Source: Bisporella sp. PMI_857 (lineage: Eukaryota > Ascomycota > Leotiomycetes > Helotiales > Helotiaceae). Taken from it: a stretch of DNA of 47,697 bases. The translations under genes were made by a program, and so were the position numbers. Positions 1-11,534 of the stretch are shown here, one piece after another; the stretch's first letter is position 1; each line of letters begins with the position of its first letter. Location of the stretch: the NCBI GenBank assembly GCA_021307315.1, contig JAJSPD010000153.1, forward strand, positions 1 to 47,697. Direction: 5' to 3'. The notes under the pieces are model-generated. The model worked only from the letters and a program-made list of their open reading frames with translations, was not told the DNA's origin and made no database searches.

Positions 1-883
1 ACGCAGTACGCACGCGCTAGAACATGATACGGCTCCAAAGGAATGCATCTAGAAATGAACACTCTCAAAGAAAGAGGACGATCCACAATAGAACGAGATT
101 TTCCAGGATTGATAGAAAGTGAGGAGTAATCTAAAATAGAGCTCTGATTCCTTGTTTCATTCTCATGCCCACAGATTCATGATAAAAAGGAGAGATGTCA
201 GTAAGATGCCCAGTACACCAGACAGTTGGTATCATGGATTAGCACCTTTTGATGTTCTGAATGTCACATAAATTATGCCACATCGATTTGTGATGTCTTG
301 ATTGATAGTATCCAAACTCTAGTTGGAAGTAGCGTGGCAGCAAAAGTATGATAGCAAAATAGCAGCTTATTCGAAGTATGTAAAGGTGTGGCAGCAGAAT
401 TGGCTGCTTGTTGGAAGAGGTGCAAAGGTATGATGGCAGAACTGGCTCCTAGCCTTAGCGAAGAAACGTCCAAAATGGCTTTGCCATTTTGGTATGGGCG
501 GCAATTGTTTTTGAAGCAACACGCTGCCGCCACGTTCAACCTCAATCAATATACTGGAATCGCAACTCCACAGCGCCTACTGTACTCCATTCCAGATATG
601 GAAAGCATACGACCCTTACATTACCAAATCCCACGTGAAATTAACTTGAGCCTCCTTGATCATGCGTTCCTGCTTTGGCCGTATCCACAGCCGCTATGAG
701 TTTTCTTTGCTTCCCGACTGTCTAATTCCCGATTCACCTGTTTCTGTCGACCATGTTTTCGTTTCTTTTGTTCCCGCTTCTCCTGTTCCCGCTTCTCCTG
801 TTCCCGCTTCTCCTGCTCTTGTTCAATGTGCTTCGAGTGTCGCTGAATTTTGAGGTTCAAGAAATTGGCTCACAAGGCACCTA
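1..883. other. Non-genic left flank with a short tandem repeat
   Basis: I see no convincing gene here. Positions about 310-460 contain imperfect repeats built on a 'gcaaaggtatgatggcagaa'-like unit. Positions 771-815 hold three perfect 15-bp copies of TTCCCGCTTCTCCTG. Short open frames cross both repeats on both strands (Pro-Ala-Ser repeats on plus, Glu-Gln-Lys-Arg repeats on minus), but these are by-products of the repeats. The stretch next to position 884 may be promoter or 5' UTR of the following gene. Confidence 0.5.
771..815. repeat. 15-bp tandem repeat, three copies
   Basis: Three perfect head-to-tail copies of TTCCCGCTTCTCCTG, at 771-785, 786-800 and 801-815. The tract is pyrimidine-rich on plus and lies about 70 bp upstream of the start of the membrane protein gene at 884. 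Confidence 0.9.
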
Positions 884-1564
884 ATGAAAACAATCACCTT
901 CGGCCTCTTCGGCAGAAACCCAGACGCAAGACACTATAAATTCCTCTGGGTCCTCCCTGTCGGTTTCAACCTTGCCGCAAATGCTATAAACGCTACTATC
1001 ATGAAGAAAACACCCGGATACGGGGAACTGTTCTCTGTCGCGGATGTGGTTCTCTTTTATACGACTCGGCCGAGGATAACTTGGTTTTTATCCGCTTTAC
1101 TTACGGTTCCGTGGGCTGGTAGAAGAGATAATGGACGGCAACACTGGAGTCGGAATTGGGTTTCTTTCGCATACACACAACGGTTCGCAGAGTTCGCATT
1201 ACAGGCTATAAGTTTGTATACGCTCATCATTGCGAATATTCATAGGAAGCAACTTCGGGATCAGGGCATCGATTCGCCGAAAAGTAAAACGTGGGGGAAT
1301 TCGGAGATGGTTATTGCGGCCCTGGCGTGGGTTGCTATGTTTGGGTTTTCGTGCTTGTTGGTGCTGGTTTTTGTTTGCTCTTGTTCTGGGACGAAGGGGA
1401 GGAAGGATGTGAATGGTGGGTATGGAAATGGAGATAATATGGATAATGAGGAAAGAGGGGGGAGGAAAAGAGGTCTTTGTGGATGGTTTGACTATGGGTG
1501 GATTTTGGTAGCGTTTGTTGCTGTCGCTCTGGGGTGTAATTGGGTTTTTGGGATGGGTATCTGA
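884..1564 (+). CDS. Hypothetical four-helix membrane protein
   Basis: Uninterrupted frame of 226 residues from the ATG at 884 to the TGA at 1562-1564. I do not recognise the family. Hydrophobic segments are visible near residues 20-40 (FLWVLPVGFNLAANAI), 105-120, 140-165 (a Leu/Val/Phe-rich helix ending in CSCSG) and 203-222. Between the last two lies a Gly/Asn/Lys-rich hydrophilic loop. The pattern suggests an integral membrane protein of about four helices. There is no obvious signal peptide and no catalytic motif. It converges tail to tail with the ABC transporter gene on the minus strand. The ATG is the first in the frame and sits next to FGLFGRNPDARHYKFLW, which reads as a genuine cytoplasmic N-terminus. 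That it is a gene is likely; its function is unknown. Confidence 0.6.
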   Translation: MKTITFGLFGRNPDARHYKFLWVLPVGFNLAANAINATIMKKTPGYGELFSVADVVLFYTTRPRITWFLSALLTVPWAGRRDNGRQHWSRNWVSFAYTQRFAEFALQAISLYTLIIANIHRKQLRDQGIDSPKSKTWGNSEMVIAALAWVAMFGFSCLLVLVFVCSCSGTKGRKDVNGGYGNGDNMDNEERGGRKRGLCGWFDYGWILVAFVAVALGCNWVFGMGI

Positions 1565-2002
1565 GGGAGTTTCCTGAAGAGTGAGTTTATTTCTTTATTC
1601 TTTCTATTATTCTTGAGTTTAATTTCAGGTTCTGCTGGGGGTGGAGTCTGGGGTGAAACGTAAAGCTGTCAAGAAAAGTAATAGTAGCCTTTTAATTAAC
1701 ATCTTGAGTTTATATTTCGATTGATTTTTTTGATGTTCCTCGAAAAGCACAGACCTTTCACGTCACACAACTCGCTTTCGCGTCACACTCGCTTTCGCTG
1801 ACTAGCCCCGAGAGGGGCGAAGGAAAATCTGACTATTAGATGTTGGAATGCGGGTGTGCTGTTTTAACCTCCTTAGCATTATAATGTGAGTCAAGGGATG
1901 TGTCATATCTCAACCACTTCCACCATTCCCATTAATGTCCCTCTCTTCACTCTCAACGAGCCCACAATAACGGGTCCGTGCGCTACAGGGTGCTGAAGCC
2001 CA
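1565..2002. other. Convergent intergenic region, short direct repeat
   Basis: No gene is seen between the convergent 3' ends. The stretch should contain both 3' UTRs. At 1761-1797 an imperfect direct repeat of 'cgtcacac...tcgctttcg' occurs, followed by a small hairpin (CCCC-GAGA-GGGG, about 1806-1817). Confidence 0.5.
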
Positions 2003-5000
2003 CTAACTCTTCGTTCTTCTCTTCTTTAACTTATTTACTATCCAACTAAAGTCCGGCTTCGCTACCTTGGTCAAATAGAAACCTCCAAAGACCATCAACG
2101 TGTTGAAAACAATGTACGCGCACATGAATCCGGCATTCCGCCACCTCTCGGAGTATGCCATGTTTACTGACTCTAGGTACTGGTCAGCAACGCTGTACCG
2201 GCAGTATTCGCAGTCCGCGCTGGCGTCGGGGTTGAGGATCTTCCCGGACACCTTTACAAAGGCACCAGCGTACTCAATACATGTTTGGCCGCTTGGTGGA
2301 TTGAAGATATTGATCTCTTTAGTAGCGCAAGTGATGACACTACCCGAAATAGCATTTGACAAAAGGCCGCTAATTAGCCAAGTGAAGGGCGACACATAGT
2401 ACATCCAGTGCCAAAACTCCACCAGCTGAGATAGAGGCTGAAGAACGCCATTAAAGGTGATGACAAGACCACCGAGCAGTGTGGTGAAAGTTGTAGCGGT
2501 CTGCCCATTCGGTGACATGGCAGCTACTGCTTGTCCGAATGTGGACCACCATATCTCAAACAACATGATCATCAGCCACTGGTATGCTCCACGTTCGGCC
2601 TTGGAGCTACCGTCAAAAGCATTCTCAAAGCCCACAGTGAAGTACCATGGAATAAAGAAGAGGGTCCCAGCGACAAGATTGAACGGGATCTCTGCAACCA
2701 CGTTGGAAAGTACAAAGGTGGACCAGTGATACATCTTCGATGGCTTCTCGCGCACGCCGTAAAGAGCTGTCAGCGATTCCCAGCGAGGCATCAATTGATT
2801 CATTAATGGCATTGACAGAATCACGGCCATAAATATGGCGAATAGCTAAGCGATGTTAGAGTGTGTTCTTCGAAGAATATCTGGAATTGTACCTTATTCT
2901 GCAACCCAGCAACTGTATTCTCTTCCTGATAGAAGGTGAAACCGAGAAAAAGACCAGCGACCGTGTTGAGGAGAATTTTGCTGTTGACATAATCAGGAGC
3001 CCTCCAGTAGTTCTGAAAAAGACGAGCTTGCACAGCCTTATATTGAGTCAGCAATCCGACTGCGAAGCTGCCATCTGCATCTTCTGCCTCGTCAGTTGAC
3101 ATATCTAACGAGAGTTCTTTGTACTCAGACTTCAGTGCCTCCTTCTCCTGTTCCATCTCGGAGGCGTTGGGAGAATTAGCCCAAACGTCACCCCAGTCGC
3201 GATCAACATGTGCAGTAGCTCCTGCTCCGATTACATTGAGAATATATTCAGCGGGATTCTCTTCCTTCGGACATTTGAAGGCATTGTTACTCTCAAAGTA
3301 CTCGATGACATGTTGGGCGGTATCACCGACATCTCCAAAGTAGACGGTTCTGCCTCCCTTCTTTAGGAGTAGGAGTCGATCGAATTGTGTGAAGAGGACT
3401 GATGAAGGCTGATGGATTGTGCAAAGAATAGCTTGACCGGAATTGGCGAGTTTACGGAGGAGTTTAACAATGGACCAGGCAGATTGTGAATCTAGACCAC
3501 TGGTAGGCTCATCCAGGAAGAGAAGGAGAGCCGGTTTCGCCGCCAGCTCGAGGCCGATAGTCGTTCTTTTGCGCTGTTCGACATTGAGTCCATTGCCTGG
3601 GGATCCAATGACAGCTTCAACGTAGTCTTCCATTTCTAACATCTCAATGACCTTCTCAACATAGTCATACTTTTCTTGAATCGACACCTCCTTTGGTTGT
3701 CGGAGAAGGGCGGAAAATCGGAGTGCTTCACGGACAGTTGACTCCGCAAGATGCAAGTCCTGTTGCTGTACGTATCCAGTGCGGCGCTGAAACGCTTTAC
3801 CGATGGGCAAGCCGTTGACGAGAGTTGAGCCTAGAACAATGCCAGTATCGATGCGCTTGGCGAGAACATTCAGAAGAGTCGTCTTTCCTGCTCCAGACTC
3901 GCCCATCAAGGCCGTGAGACTTCCTGGTTTGATATACCCAGTGACATTGCTGAGCAATCTACGAGTTGCACCATCCGGCATGGTGATGTCGTAGTTAATG
4001 TTATCCCACGTGAAGAGATCTTTGCTTTTGATAAGCCCGCCGAATTGCGAGACGTTGGTCTTGGTACCAACGAGGATTTCTCCGTTTCCTTGTTGTGCTT
4101 CAATATCTTCGACGGCTTCACCCATATCAAGAGCCTTCTTGACATGTTCGGGTTCATGACCCTTCCTGAATATGAGGAATTCTCCCTTGCTGGGCGCGAG
4201 CTGGTTGTATTCTGTCGCGATAGCACAGGTAACGATAAAAAAACCAGTGAAGGCAATAATGATAGCCACATTTCTCCAAAGATGTCCGTACGAGTATTCA
4301 AAGGAAGCTTCCAGATAATCATCACCACTAACGGTTGACCGTCCGGGAACTGCACCAGTCACGGCGCAAACCTGATTCATGATGCTAGCATTCTCATACC
4401 CTGGCCCAAATGGGATCAATCCAGTACAGACTCCATTCTTTCCATGGAATTCGTTAACCATGAGGGCTTCGAATCCGTAAGAAATTGGATTGATATATTG
4501 CAACCATCTGAACCAAGGATGCATGCTGGGAATAGGTATCACATAGCCAGTGTATATAGTCAACACAAGGACCAAGATACCTGCAATTGCAGTGGCAGTC
4601 TCAGCCCGTTTCGTCACAGCGGCGACAGTCCGAAACAGGGCACTCATGGCAAACGTTGAAACGGTAGTTACGAGGAAGAAGATGAAGAATGCTGACGCGG
4701 TCTGCTTTAGCCCAACCATGAAGTAGATGATGATGTCGAAAATGAGGATGTTGATGATCTTAAATGGCCAGTCTGCAGAGATGGAAGATAGCGTATCTAT
4801 AAATGGATGATAGAAGCCGTATGCTGATTGCTTCTGGACGATAGGGCGCTGAGCGTATTGAGTGGCAATTTCGGACATAGTCTGCAGAGCGTTGAAAAGC
4901 ACACAAAAGAAGATAATGCCACCTTTGGAGAAGTAGCCGGAAGTGGAAGACGATGTTTTGATGAAGACGCTACCATTGATGACAGACATGAAGATCGAAG

Positions 5001-6594
5001 AAAAAGCGAAGGCCCCAAGATAAACCGTGTCGCCAATAATCCGTTGATATCCTCTCAAGACAGTACTGCGAAACTGTTGGCTTATATTTGCAAGGTAGAT
5101 ACTATCCTTCCTCTGGGCTTTGGCCTTTTGGGATGCTTGTGCTTTCTTGTACGCTTGAAGCGAAGCCTCTCCTGTTCCAAACGTTTGCCGAAAATTAGCC
5201 ATCTCGTGCTGAAGCTGGGCGTAGTATGGGGAAGCCTTCCACTCCCGTACAAATTCATCTGGTGTATGAGGCGCTTTATGCTCGAATCCCTGCCGGACGC
5301 GTCTTCCGGTGTGGTCGGTGATGGCGGTTAAAAAATCTGCTGTCGTTTGCCGTGGCTGAGAGGCGAAGCCCAGGCCTTCGAAGAACTCTTTTGCGTCCAG
5401 CAGGGTTCCGAAGAAGATCTGACGACCTAGGTAGAGGACAGTGACCTTGTCAAATTCGACGGTCAGATTCTCTCCAGCCTGATAGGCAGCAACGACGGCC
5501 GCTGTCCCTTGGACATCTGCGTTTGCTCGCAAGACCTTGGCAAACTCGTATGCTGTGGAAGCATCCAGGCCACGCGTGGGATTGTCCCAATAGCCTACAG
5601 AAATACGGCCAGCAAGCTAAGGTGGTCATTTCAGCAAGAATTTTAGAGTTCTGGAAAAAGATAGGATGTACCATTTCGGCCAGAGACACCCGCTTCCGCT
5701 CCCCGCCACTAACTCCCCTAACATAGTCGTCACCAACTTTAGTCTTCAAAGTATGCCTCAAACCAAAGGTTGTGGCTAGCATGTCAACATTCTGTGCTAT
5801 GTAGTAATTTTTGGCATGCCCTTCCCGTCGGGCACCAGGAGCTCGAGATTTGACGGCAAGCTGAAGGGTTTGTTCAACAGTAAGATGTGGAAAATGAGTA
5901 TCAACTGCGAAAATTAGCATCTTATGTTTCAAAAGGCGGAACAGGGACTACCTTCAGGGTTGTATGCAATATCTCCTCGAAACAATTTATCAATGATCCT
6001 GATATCGACTCCGTTGTATTTCACCTCACCTTCCCATCGATTGTATCCAGCTGTGAAGCCAGCCAAGGTCTTGAGCAGCGTGCTGCATCCGCTCCCAGGT
6101 CGACCCAGCACTAGTAGCATCTCTCCATCCCGAATAACTCCATCAATACCATGAAGAATAGTCTTTTGTGGTTCCCGCAATTTAGTAATGACTTTTTTGA
6201 GAGCATGGTACGGACCCAGCATGCTCATCCACACGTCCTCTTGATATGTCGCACCAGCTCCCCCTCCAATAACACGAAGCCCGTCAAACATGACTGAGGT
6301 CCGAGGTATTGATGGTAGCGACCCATATCCATCGCCTTGATTTAAGAGATACTTCAAATGGCGTTCTAGGTTCCACTCCGGACTTGTTGTATTGAATGGA
6401 TCTGAGTTCTCCTTTATGGCTTGAGAAAGATTGACAGCTGTGTGCTGGGAAGTTTGTTCTGCAGATGGCTTGATTTCCTCTTCTGAGCTTCCAAGTGAGG
6501 CGTTTGGTATTAGACCGCCCAGCTGCTTTCGCGCGTGTAGTTCCTCATCGCCTGTCAGGTGCTGTTTTACCACATCGTACCCCACCTGAGCCAT
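2003..6594 (-). CDS. PDR-type (ABCG) full-size ABC multidrug transporter
   Basis: Plasma-membrane ATP-driven efflux pump of the fungal pleiotropic drug resistance family. Predicted exons on minus: 6594-5952, 5904-5672, 5616-2893 and 2845-2003 (introns of 47, 55 and 47 nt; all phases agree). The product is 1480 aa, normal for the family. Order is NBD1-TMD1-NBD2-TMD2. NBD1 Walker A is GRPGSGCS (about residue 164), with the Cys in place of Lys that is typical of fungal PDR pumps. NBD1 signature is VSGGERKRVS (about 279), then WDNPTRGLD. NBD2 has a canonical Walker A, GESGAGKTT (about 865), the degenerate signature LNVEQRKR, and Walker B LLLFLDEPTSGLD. Splicing joins YNPE to VDTHFPHLTVEQTL, a conserved PDR stretch. 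The asymmetric ATP sites are usual for PDR pumps. The gene is intact. It is divergent from a Zn2Cys6 regulator, which suggests specific induction. Family is certain; substrate is unknown. Confidence 0.96.
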
Positions 6595-6815
6595 GGTAAA
6601 GGGCCTGAGTGTTGATTGTTGAACGTTGAATGTATTACGGGGATAACAAGGGAAAGGAAGGAAAATTTGGACGAAGGAGACAGGAGCGAGACGTGTAAAA
6701 GACTACTTATTAGCATCCCATCAACAGCACATTGACAATACCGGCAAAGTGGAGCCGTCTTTGCAGATGGGATGCAGGATTGCGAATGGAGAGCCATTGC
6801 ACAGACGAAAGATGA

Positions 6816-6824
6816 CCGTATCGG
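6816..6824. promoter_or_regulatory. Candidate Zn2Cys6 site CCG-TAT-CGG
   Basis: Everted CCG/CGG triplets with a 3-nt spacer, about 220 bp upstream of the transporter start. A further CGG follows directly (6825-6827). Same layout as the site at 7222-7230. Function inferred. Confidence 0.4.
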
Positions 6825-7221
6825 CGGAGTATGGGGGATTGTAAAAGCACCGGGTCCTTTTTTAGGGTTTAGATACCCAACTCATCATAGAAAGACAGAC
6901 CATCGTCAGGGTGGTGGAAGACATTGGTCAAATCTGGCACCGGAATGACAAGGGCCATCTTCTGTGATGCGTCAGGATAATAATAAAACACGGCAGTTCT
7001 GTAGCCCTAGAGATCCCGATCGGTGGTGTTGTGTGTCCGGAAGCACCGAAGATGGTCCCAACCTCAAAGGTAGTTTTTTTTCGCGGACATCAAATGGTAT
7101 TCGGAGGTTTTTATTTTCCGTAACCACCGATCTTGCTGAGGCTAAGGTTTAGCGAGCTACCCGCAGACTAATTACTGCGCCGCCCAAATCTCTAGATTCT
7201 ACCCACCCACAATCACAACCC

Positions 7222-7230
7222 CCGGATCGG
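7222..7230. promoter_or_regulatory. Candidate Zn2Cys6 site CCG-GAT-CGG
   Basis: Everted CCG/CGG triplets with a 3-nt spacer, about 250 bp upstream of the regulator start; possible autoregulatory site. Another GCCGGG lies just downstream at about 7236-7241. Confidence 0.4.
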
Positions 7231-7479
7231 ATGAAGCCGGGTGACGACACAGAGCTAGACACAGAGCTACTTTTTGATTCTCCGTCAAAATCTAGTGACA
7301 TACTATTCTCTACATGACATCTCACACGACATTTCACCAGATTCATTGTCCCCCGCTTCCCCCTTCCTCCCGCGCGCCAATACTAATCAACTGCAACCAG
7401 TTCTGCTTCTTAGAAGGGCCACTTCCCAAAGCCGTCCAGGCCCGATCCATACATTATACAATATACAACATACATCATC

Positions 7480-10399
7480 ATGGACGTTAAGTTGCCGGAT
7501 GGAGACTGGCGCCAAGTCTCCCCCTCCAGTCAGAGAGGCAAAGAGAGACAAGGGAAACAAGGGGATCCAGAAGATCCAGAGGATATCTCCCAAAGGACAA
7601 CACGCCCGCCACACACAAGATCTTGCGACACGTGCAAGCGCATGAAGGTATTATTACTCTCATTCGACTGTCTTCAACTGGCGAGATAAGGCGCAGGCCA
7701 TTTGTTTGAAAGCTAAGAAAGAGTCCGATATAGATCAGATGCGAAAGGGGGGCTGATAGCTGCGTGCACTGCATCGACCGAGGTGTCAAATGTGAAACCA
7801 CATTAGTTGTACGGAAGAAGAGGCCAAAAAGGTGGGTCGATTATGAGGCGCCCCTGTCAAAAGTAGTATCTGCTAGATACCGTTACTTTGTGCTGAAATA
7901 CTGTAGTATGAGACATCAAAGATACACTATACTGAACTGACTCTCCATCATATCACAGGTCAATTTCAACGATAGAGCAACGTATCAAGCATCTCGAGTC
8001 GGTGCTCACCTTGTCTGGCATTAATGAGCAACAGTCTTCCAGCCCAGATACGGCTGGCGAAACTGTCGAGATCCAATCAGACCTGACTGATAAACTCTCA
8101 GACCTGCTTATTGACGATGCAGGAAGCTCTCGTTTCATCGGTGCGTCCTCCAGCAGCTGACAGAATAAATCTCTCCATCACAATGTTGGATCTATCCATC
8201 ATTAACAGCTATATTCCACCTTTAGGGGCTTCTTCCGGTTTCACCCTCTTCTCCCCCCAGGGACTCAGATGGATATCGGAGAGAACTGGAAGCAATGAAC
8301 TCTCTGAACTCATTACTAGCTTTGGTAGGGGTGCTGGCGGTCCTTGGTCTCAGCCTAAGGTCAACTTTTGGCATCCCATTCCCCCATGTGATCGGGAGCC
8401 TCTTCCATCCAGAGAGCTTGCGGATATATATGTCCAGGGTACGTGTCGCTATCAAGTTCACACTCACCCCTTCTAATCCTGGTTGGTTAGGCTTTTTCGA
8501 CCACTTCAATAGCATCTTCCCATTGTACAACAGGGCGAGCTTCGATGAGTTTCTCGAACATCAGTACTCTGGCCAGCCACTCGGCGGCGTTGGGTGGTAC
8601 GCATCTCTCAATGTTGTTTTATGCTTAGGCAGTATGACCCTTCTAGTTGACGAATGCCAAAGCCGAGGTTACTTCCGTAACGCTTGCGGCTGCTTTATCG
8701 ACTTGATGTTCAAAGGCAGTAATCTCATGGCACTGCAGGCGATATGTGGATTGGTCAGAACTCTTTCAAATTATATATTGGCGCGACCTGACTTGTCGAT
8801 TAGGCCATAATTCAGCAATTTTATCTAGAACCGCAGAGCATTTTTATACTAAGCGCTACAGCAAGTCGCTTAGCCTACGCGATGGGACTACATCATAAAC
8901 TGGATGGCTTTGGGCTCAGTCAACAAGAGGTGCAACAACGGTACAATGTTTTTTGGATAGTCTATGTAATGGACAAAACCATTGCCTTGCGTTTTGGGCA
9001 TCCATCGGTCATGAGAGACGATGATATTGGGATCGATCTGCCACACCAGGACAGCTTACTTGAAGAATATTCAGACGGGCTCAAGAGATATAACATGTTT
9101 CGTTATCACGCTGAACTTGCCCAGCTAGAGAGTAGGGTATATTCTGAGCTCTACTCAGTACGAGCTCGGAGTAAGTCGAAATCCAACAGGTTGGCGGCCG
9201 TGGGCGAACTGGATAAAGCACTTCAAGAATGGCGGTTGGCATTGCCGCAGGAAATTCGACCAGGGGAGCCCATCCAATATGCTGAAGAGCATTTTATACC
9301 ACTTGCGATGATGCAATTTGCGTACTTCAACTGTCTTACCACAATCCACCGCAGTTCCATCCATCATGGCTCATGGACAAGCGACGGCGCCTGCAACGAT
9401 GAAGCAACATCTCACGATCCGAGCCTCAATCCTCGCGTCTACGCGAGCTACTCTATCTGTCTTACGGCTGCGAGGAAATCAATTGAGCTTTTGAACATGT
9501 TTGATAAAAAGTATAGTTCAGGTCCCGGCAATCTAACATGGTTCGTATCCTGCTACCAGTTTTCCACTTCTCCCTTGCCACGTAACTCAACTCTAGCTGA
9601 CCCTCTCACTTCTATCTTTTTCGTCTTTCTCTTAGATTTATCGCCGGTCAGCTGATTGTTACGTATCAGGATGGCGCTGTACTATCTAGTTACCGGTTTC
9701 CTAACGCTGTTTGCCAATACTCTGCAAAATCCGCAGAGTGCATGTGCGTCTGTTGATCTCGAATTGATGGACGTTGTCCTATCCCATATATCTGCAATTG
9801 CTATCCAACGCTGCCCCTTTTCCCCCACAAATGCCAGCCGACTCTTTACAGAGCTGGGCCGTGTCGCTTCGAGCTTTGTTGAGAGAACACAATGTAACTT
9901 GAAGAAGTCAAAGCGTGCCTACGAGAAAGTCGATGTCGCAAACGCTAAGAGACGACCATGTCCAAGGGAAACTGACGTTGTCGACTCTTCACATTATCCG
10001 AAACACAACTCGGCATTGCCAGATTTCATGGTAAGTAAGCAGCTGCACAACCTTTTCCCTGGCCGTTTCGTTCATATCTGTTCTCATTACTTTTGATATT
10101 TTCTTACACTGTCGCAGACGCCCACAACCAGCCATCCATTAAGTCAATTTTCAACATCGGATATGTCCATCATATCTCCCTTCACGTCTATACCTCGGCA
10201 AAACTTCATAGATCCACAACATCTGCACCAGGCTCCAAGTTATTTTGAAAGCGACATGCTCTCGTTGCCTGACGAGTTTGCATTTTTACCCCAGGACCCT
10301 AACCTCTACAATCAAGCTCCGATTTTCACCGGTTACGTGGAATGGGATCTGGCTAATCTTTTGTACGGCCCCCCTACCGGCGGCTTCGGAGGCACCTGA
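7480..10399 (+). CDS. Zn(II)2Cys6 transcription factor with fungal_trans domain
   Basis: Nuclear DNA-binding regulator. Predicted exons: 7480-7647, 7734-7831, 7959-8140, 8226-8438, 8491-8753, 8816-9540, 9670-10030 and 10118-10399; 763 aa, all splice phases agree. The binuclear zinc cluster spans the first intron: Cys 49, 52, 59, 66, 69 and 76 (CX2CX6CX6CX2CX6C). Basic residues (RKKRPKR) and a short coiled-coil-like segment (IEQRIKHLESVL) for dimerisation follow. The middle region carries fungal-specific factor signatures: SSRFIG, ASSGFTLFSPQGLRW, SATASRLAYAMGLHH, and later YNVFWIVYVMDK. The weakest call is the fifth intron (8754-8815), chosen because it restores phase and joins AICGL to QFYLEPQSI. 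The gene is divergent from the PDR pump, its likely target. Confidence 0.9.
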
Positions 10400-10488
10400 A
10401 GTGTGCTTTTTCAAGCCACATCATCCCTTGCTGGAGGGAGATGAGCTTGCATATTGTTCCATTGCATCGTTTATGTAGAAGTAATGTA

Positions 10489-10953
10489 CTATAGATGACC
10501 CATTTCATCCATAAATGTCAAACACTTGATATTGAGTGCTTCTATTTGTTGTGTAAAGGTCTTCGTCAGTGTTCCGAGGTGATTCGCGTGTTGCTCTTTT
10601 TGTTCCTCCATTGTCCTCAATAGCGACTTGACTAGATCGGTGAGCATCTTGATCTGTGCATTCGCACTTGCATTCGCCTTCTCATGTGCTAACTGGTTCG
10701 GGGTTGCTGCCATTGTTGCGGCCCGTTCCCCCGCCTTCGCCGTGAGGGCCTTGACCTTTGTCGCAACGATGCGCTCCTTGAGGTGCGTGCTGATCTCTGT
10801 TCGTTTCGACTGCGGCGCCGCCGGGACTATCTCGATAACTTCAATCGTATCCTCTACGTCACTTGACATCGCTCTGGGCCTCCTCTTGTTCCATTCCAAT
10901 GCCTTTGCAGGCACAGGATGGTATTGCAAATCTACAAGTAAACTACAATACAA
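10489..10953 (-). mobile_element. LINE ORF1 N-terminal fragment (Tad1-like)
   Basis: A minus-strand open frame (internal ATG at 10869) that resembles the N-terminal half of the LINE ORF1 proteins at 26391 and 30056. It has a charged region rich in Ala/Lys/Glu, then a coiled coil with LTDLVKSLLRTMEEQKEQ and later TFTQQIEAL, matching LTELITSLL...IEEQKQ and LFTKQIETL in the 26391 copy. It stops before the zinc knuckles. It is therefore a 3'-truncated relic that keeps the 5' part, unusual for LINE copies, which usually lose the 5' end. It lies just past the 3' end of the Zn2Cys6 gene. The sequence to about 11,400 may be its 5' UTR, but I cannot show this. Confidence 0.65.
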
Positions 10954-11534
10954 GTAGGGCCAGCGACCTCCCTACCACGCTTTCCCCCAGTGATCAAGGC
11001 TTTTGCCAACTGGCTCACTATATTTCCCCTGGTTCGAAGGGTCGGCCCGGAGCACAACCTTCCCTCACGTCCCCTGCCCTGTGCGCTCCTTAAGCCCGTA
11101 TCAGCACACCATGCCCACTGCCCTATATGCTCTCCCTATGAACCGACACTCGCATCCGTCCTCTCGAGCCATATAGAAGGTGTTGTTTCCTGCCACCAGG
11201 CCATTACCTCCATTATATGCTGCGCCCCATGGCGGTGAACCACTTCGCGCTACCTGGCCAGGTCTCCCCTCACAGCAAGGCCGACAGTGTCTCGCAGAGG
11301 TTGCTCTATTGTACCTACACCCCTAGCCAGGCAGCGTAGTATGGCGTTTCCCCCCTAGTAACCAATACGCCGCTTCATCTTCACCCACTGTCTCCCTGTG
11401 TGCAAGTAGTACCGGCTTTCAGTGTAACCAGGACCTGGCTGCCTGGACTGGTTCGCCAGGTCAGCAGCAACTGGTGCCGTAATTATGCTCCAAAATTCGA
11501 AAAAGCACGCTTGATCTGGCCACTGGCCGATCTT

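Larger units (their letters stand above)
6595..7479. promoter_or_regulatory. Shared divergent promoter of ABC transporter and Zn2Cys6 regulator
   Basis: 885 bp separate the two start codons (6594 minus, 7480 plus). No gene is seen inside. The region contains two everted triplet sites of the form CCG-N3-CGG (6816-6824 and 7222-7230) and one CCG-N2-CGG (7016-7023), the kind of site bound by Zn(II)2Cys6 dimers. The placement of one site nearer each gene fits joint control, but this is inferred from motif form only. Confidence 0.6.

Noticed and set aside
660..860. Minus frame with EQEKR repeats and plus frame with PASPV repeats
   Set aside because: Both arise from the same 15-bp DNA repeat; no other coding evidence.
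4045..5331. Plus-strand frames inside the ABC transporter gene
   Set aside because: Shadows of the conserved minus-strand transporter exons.
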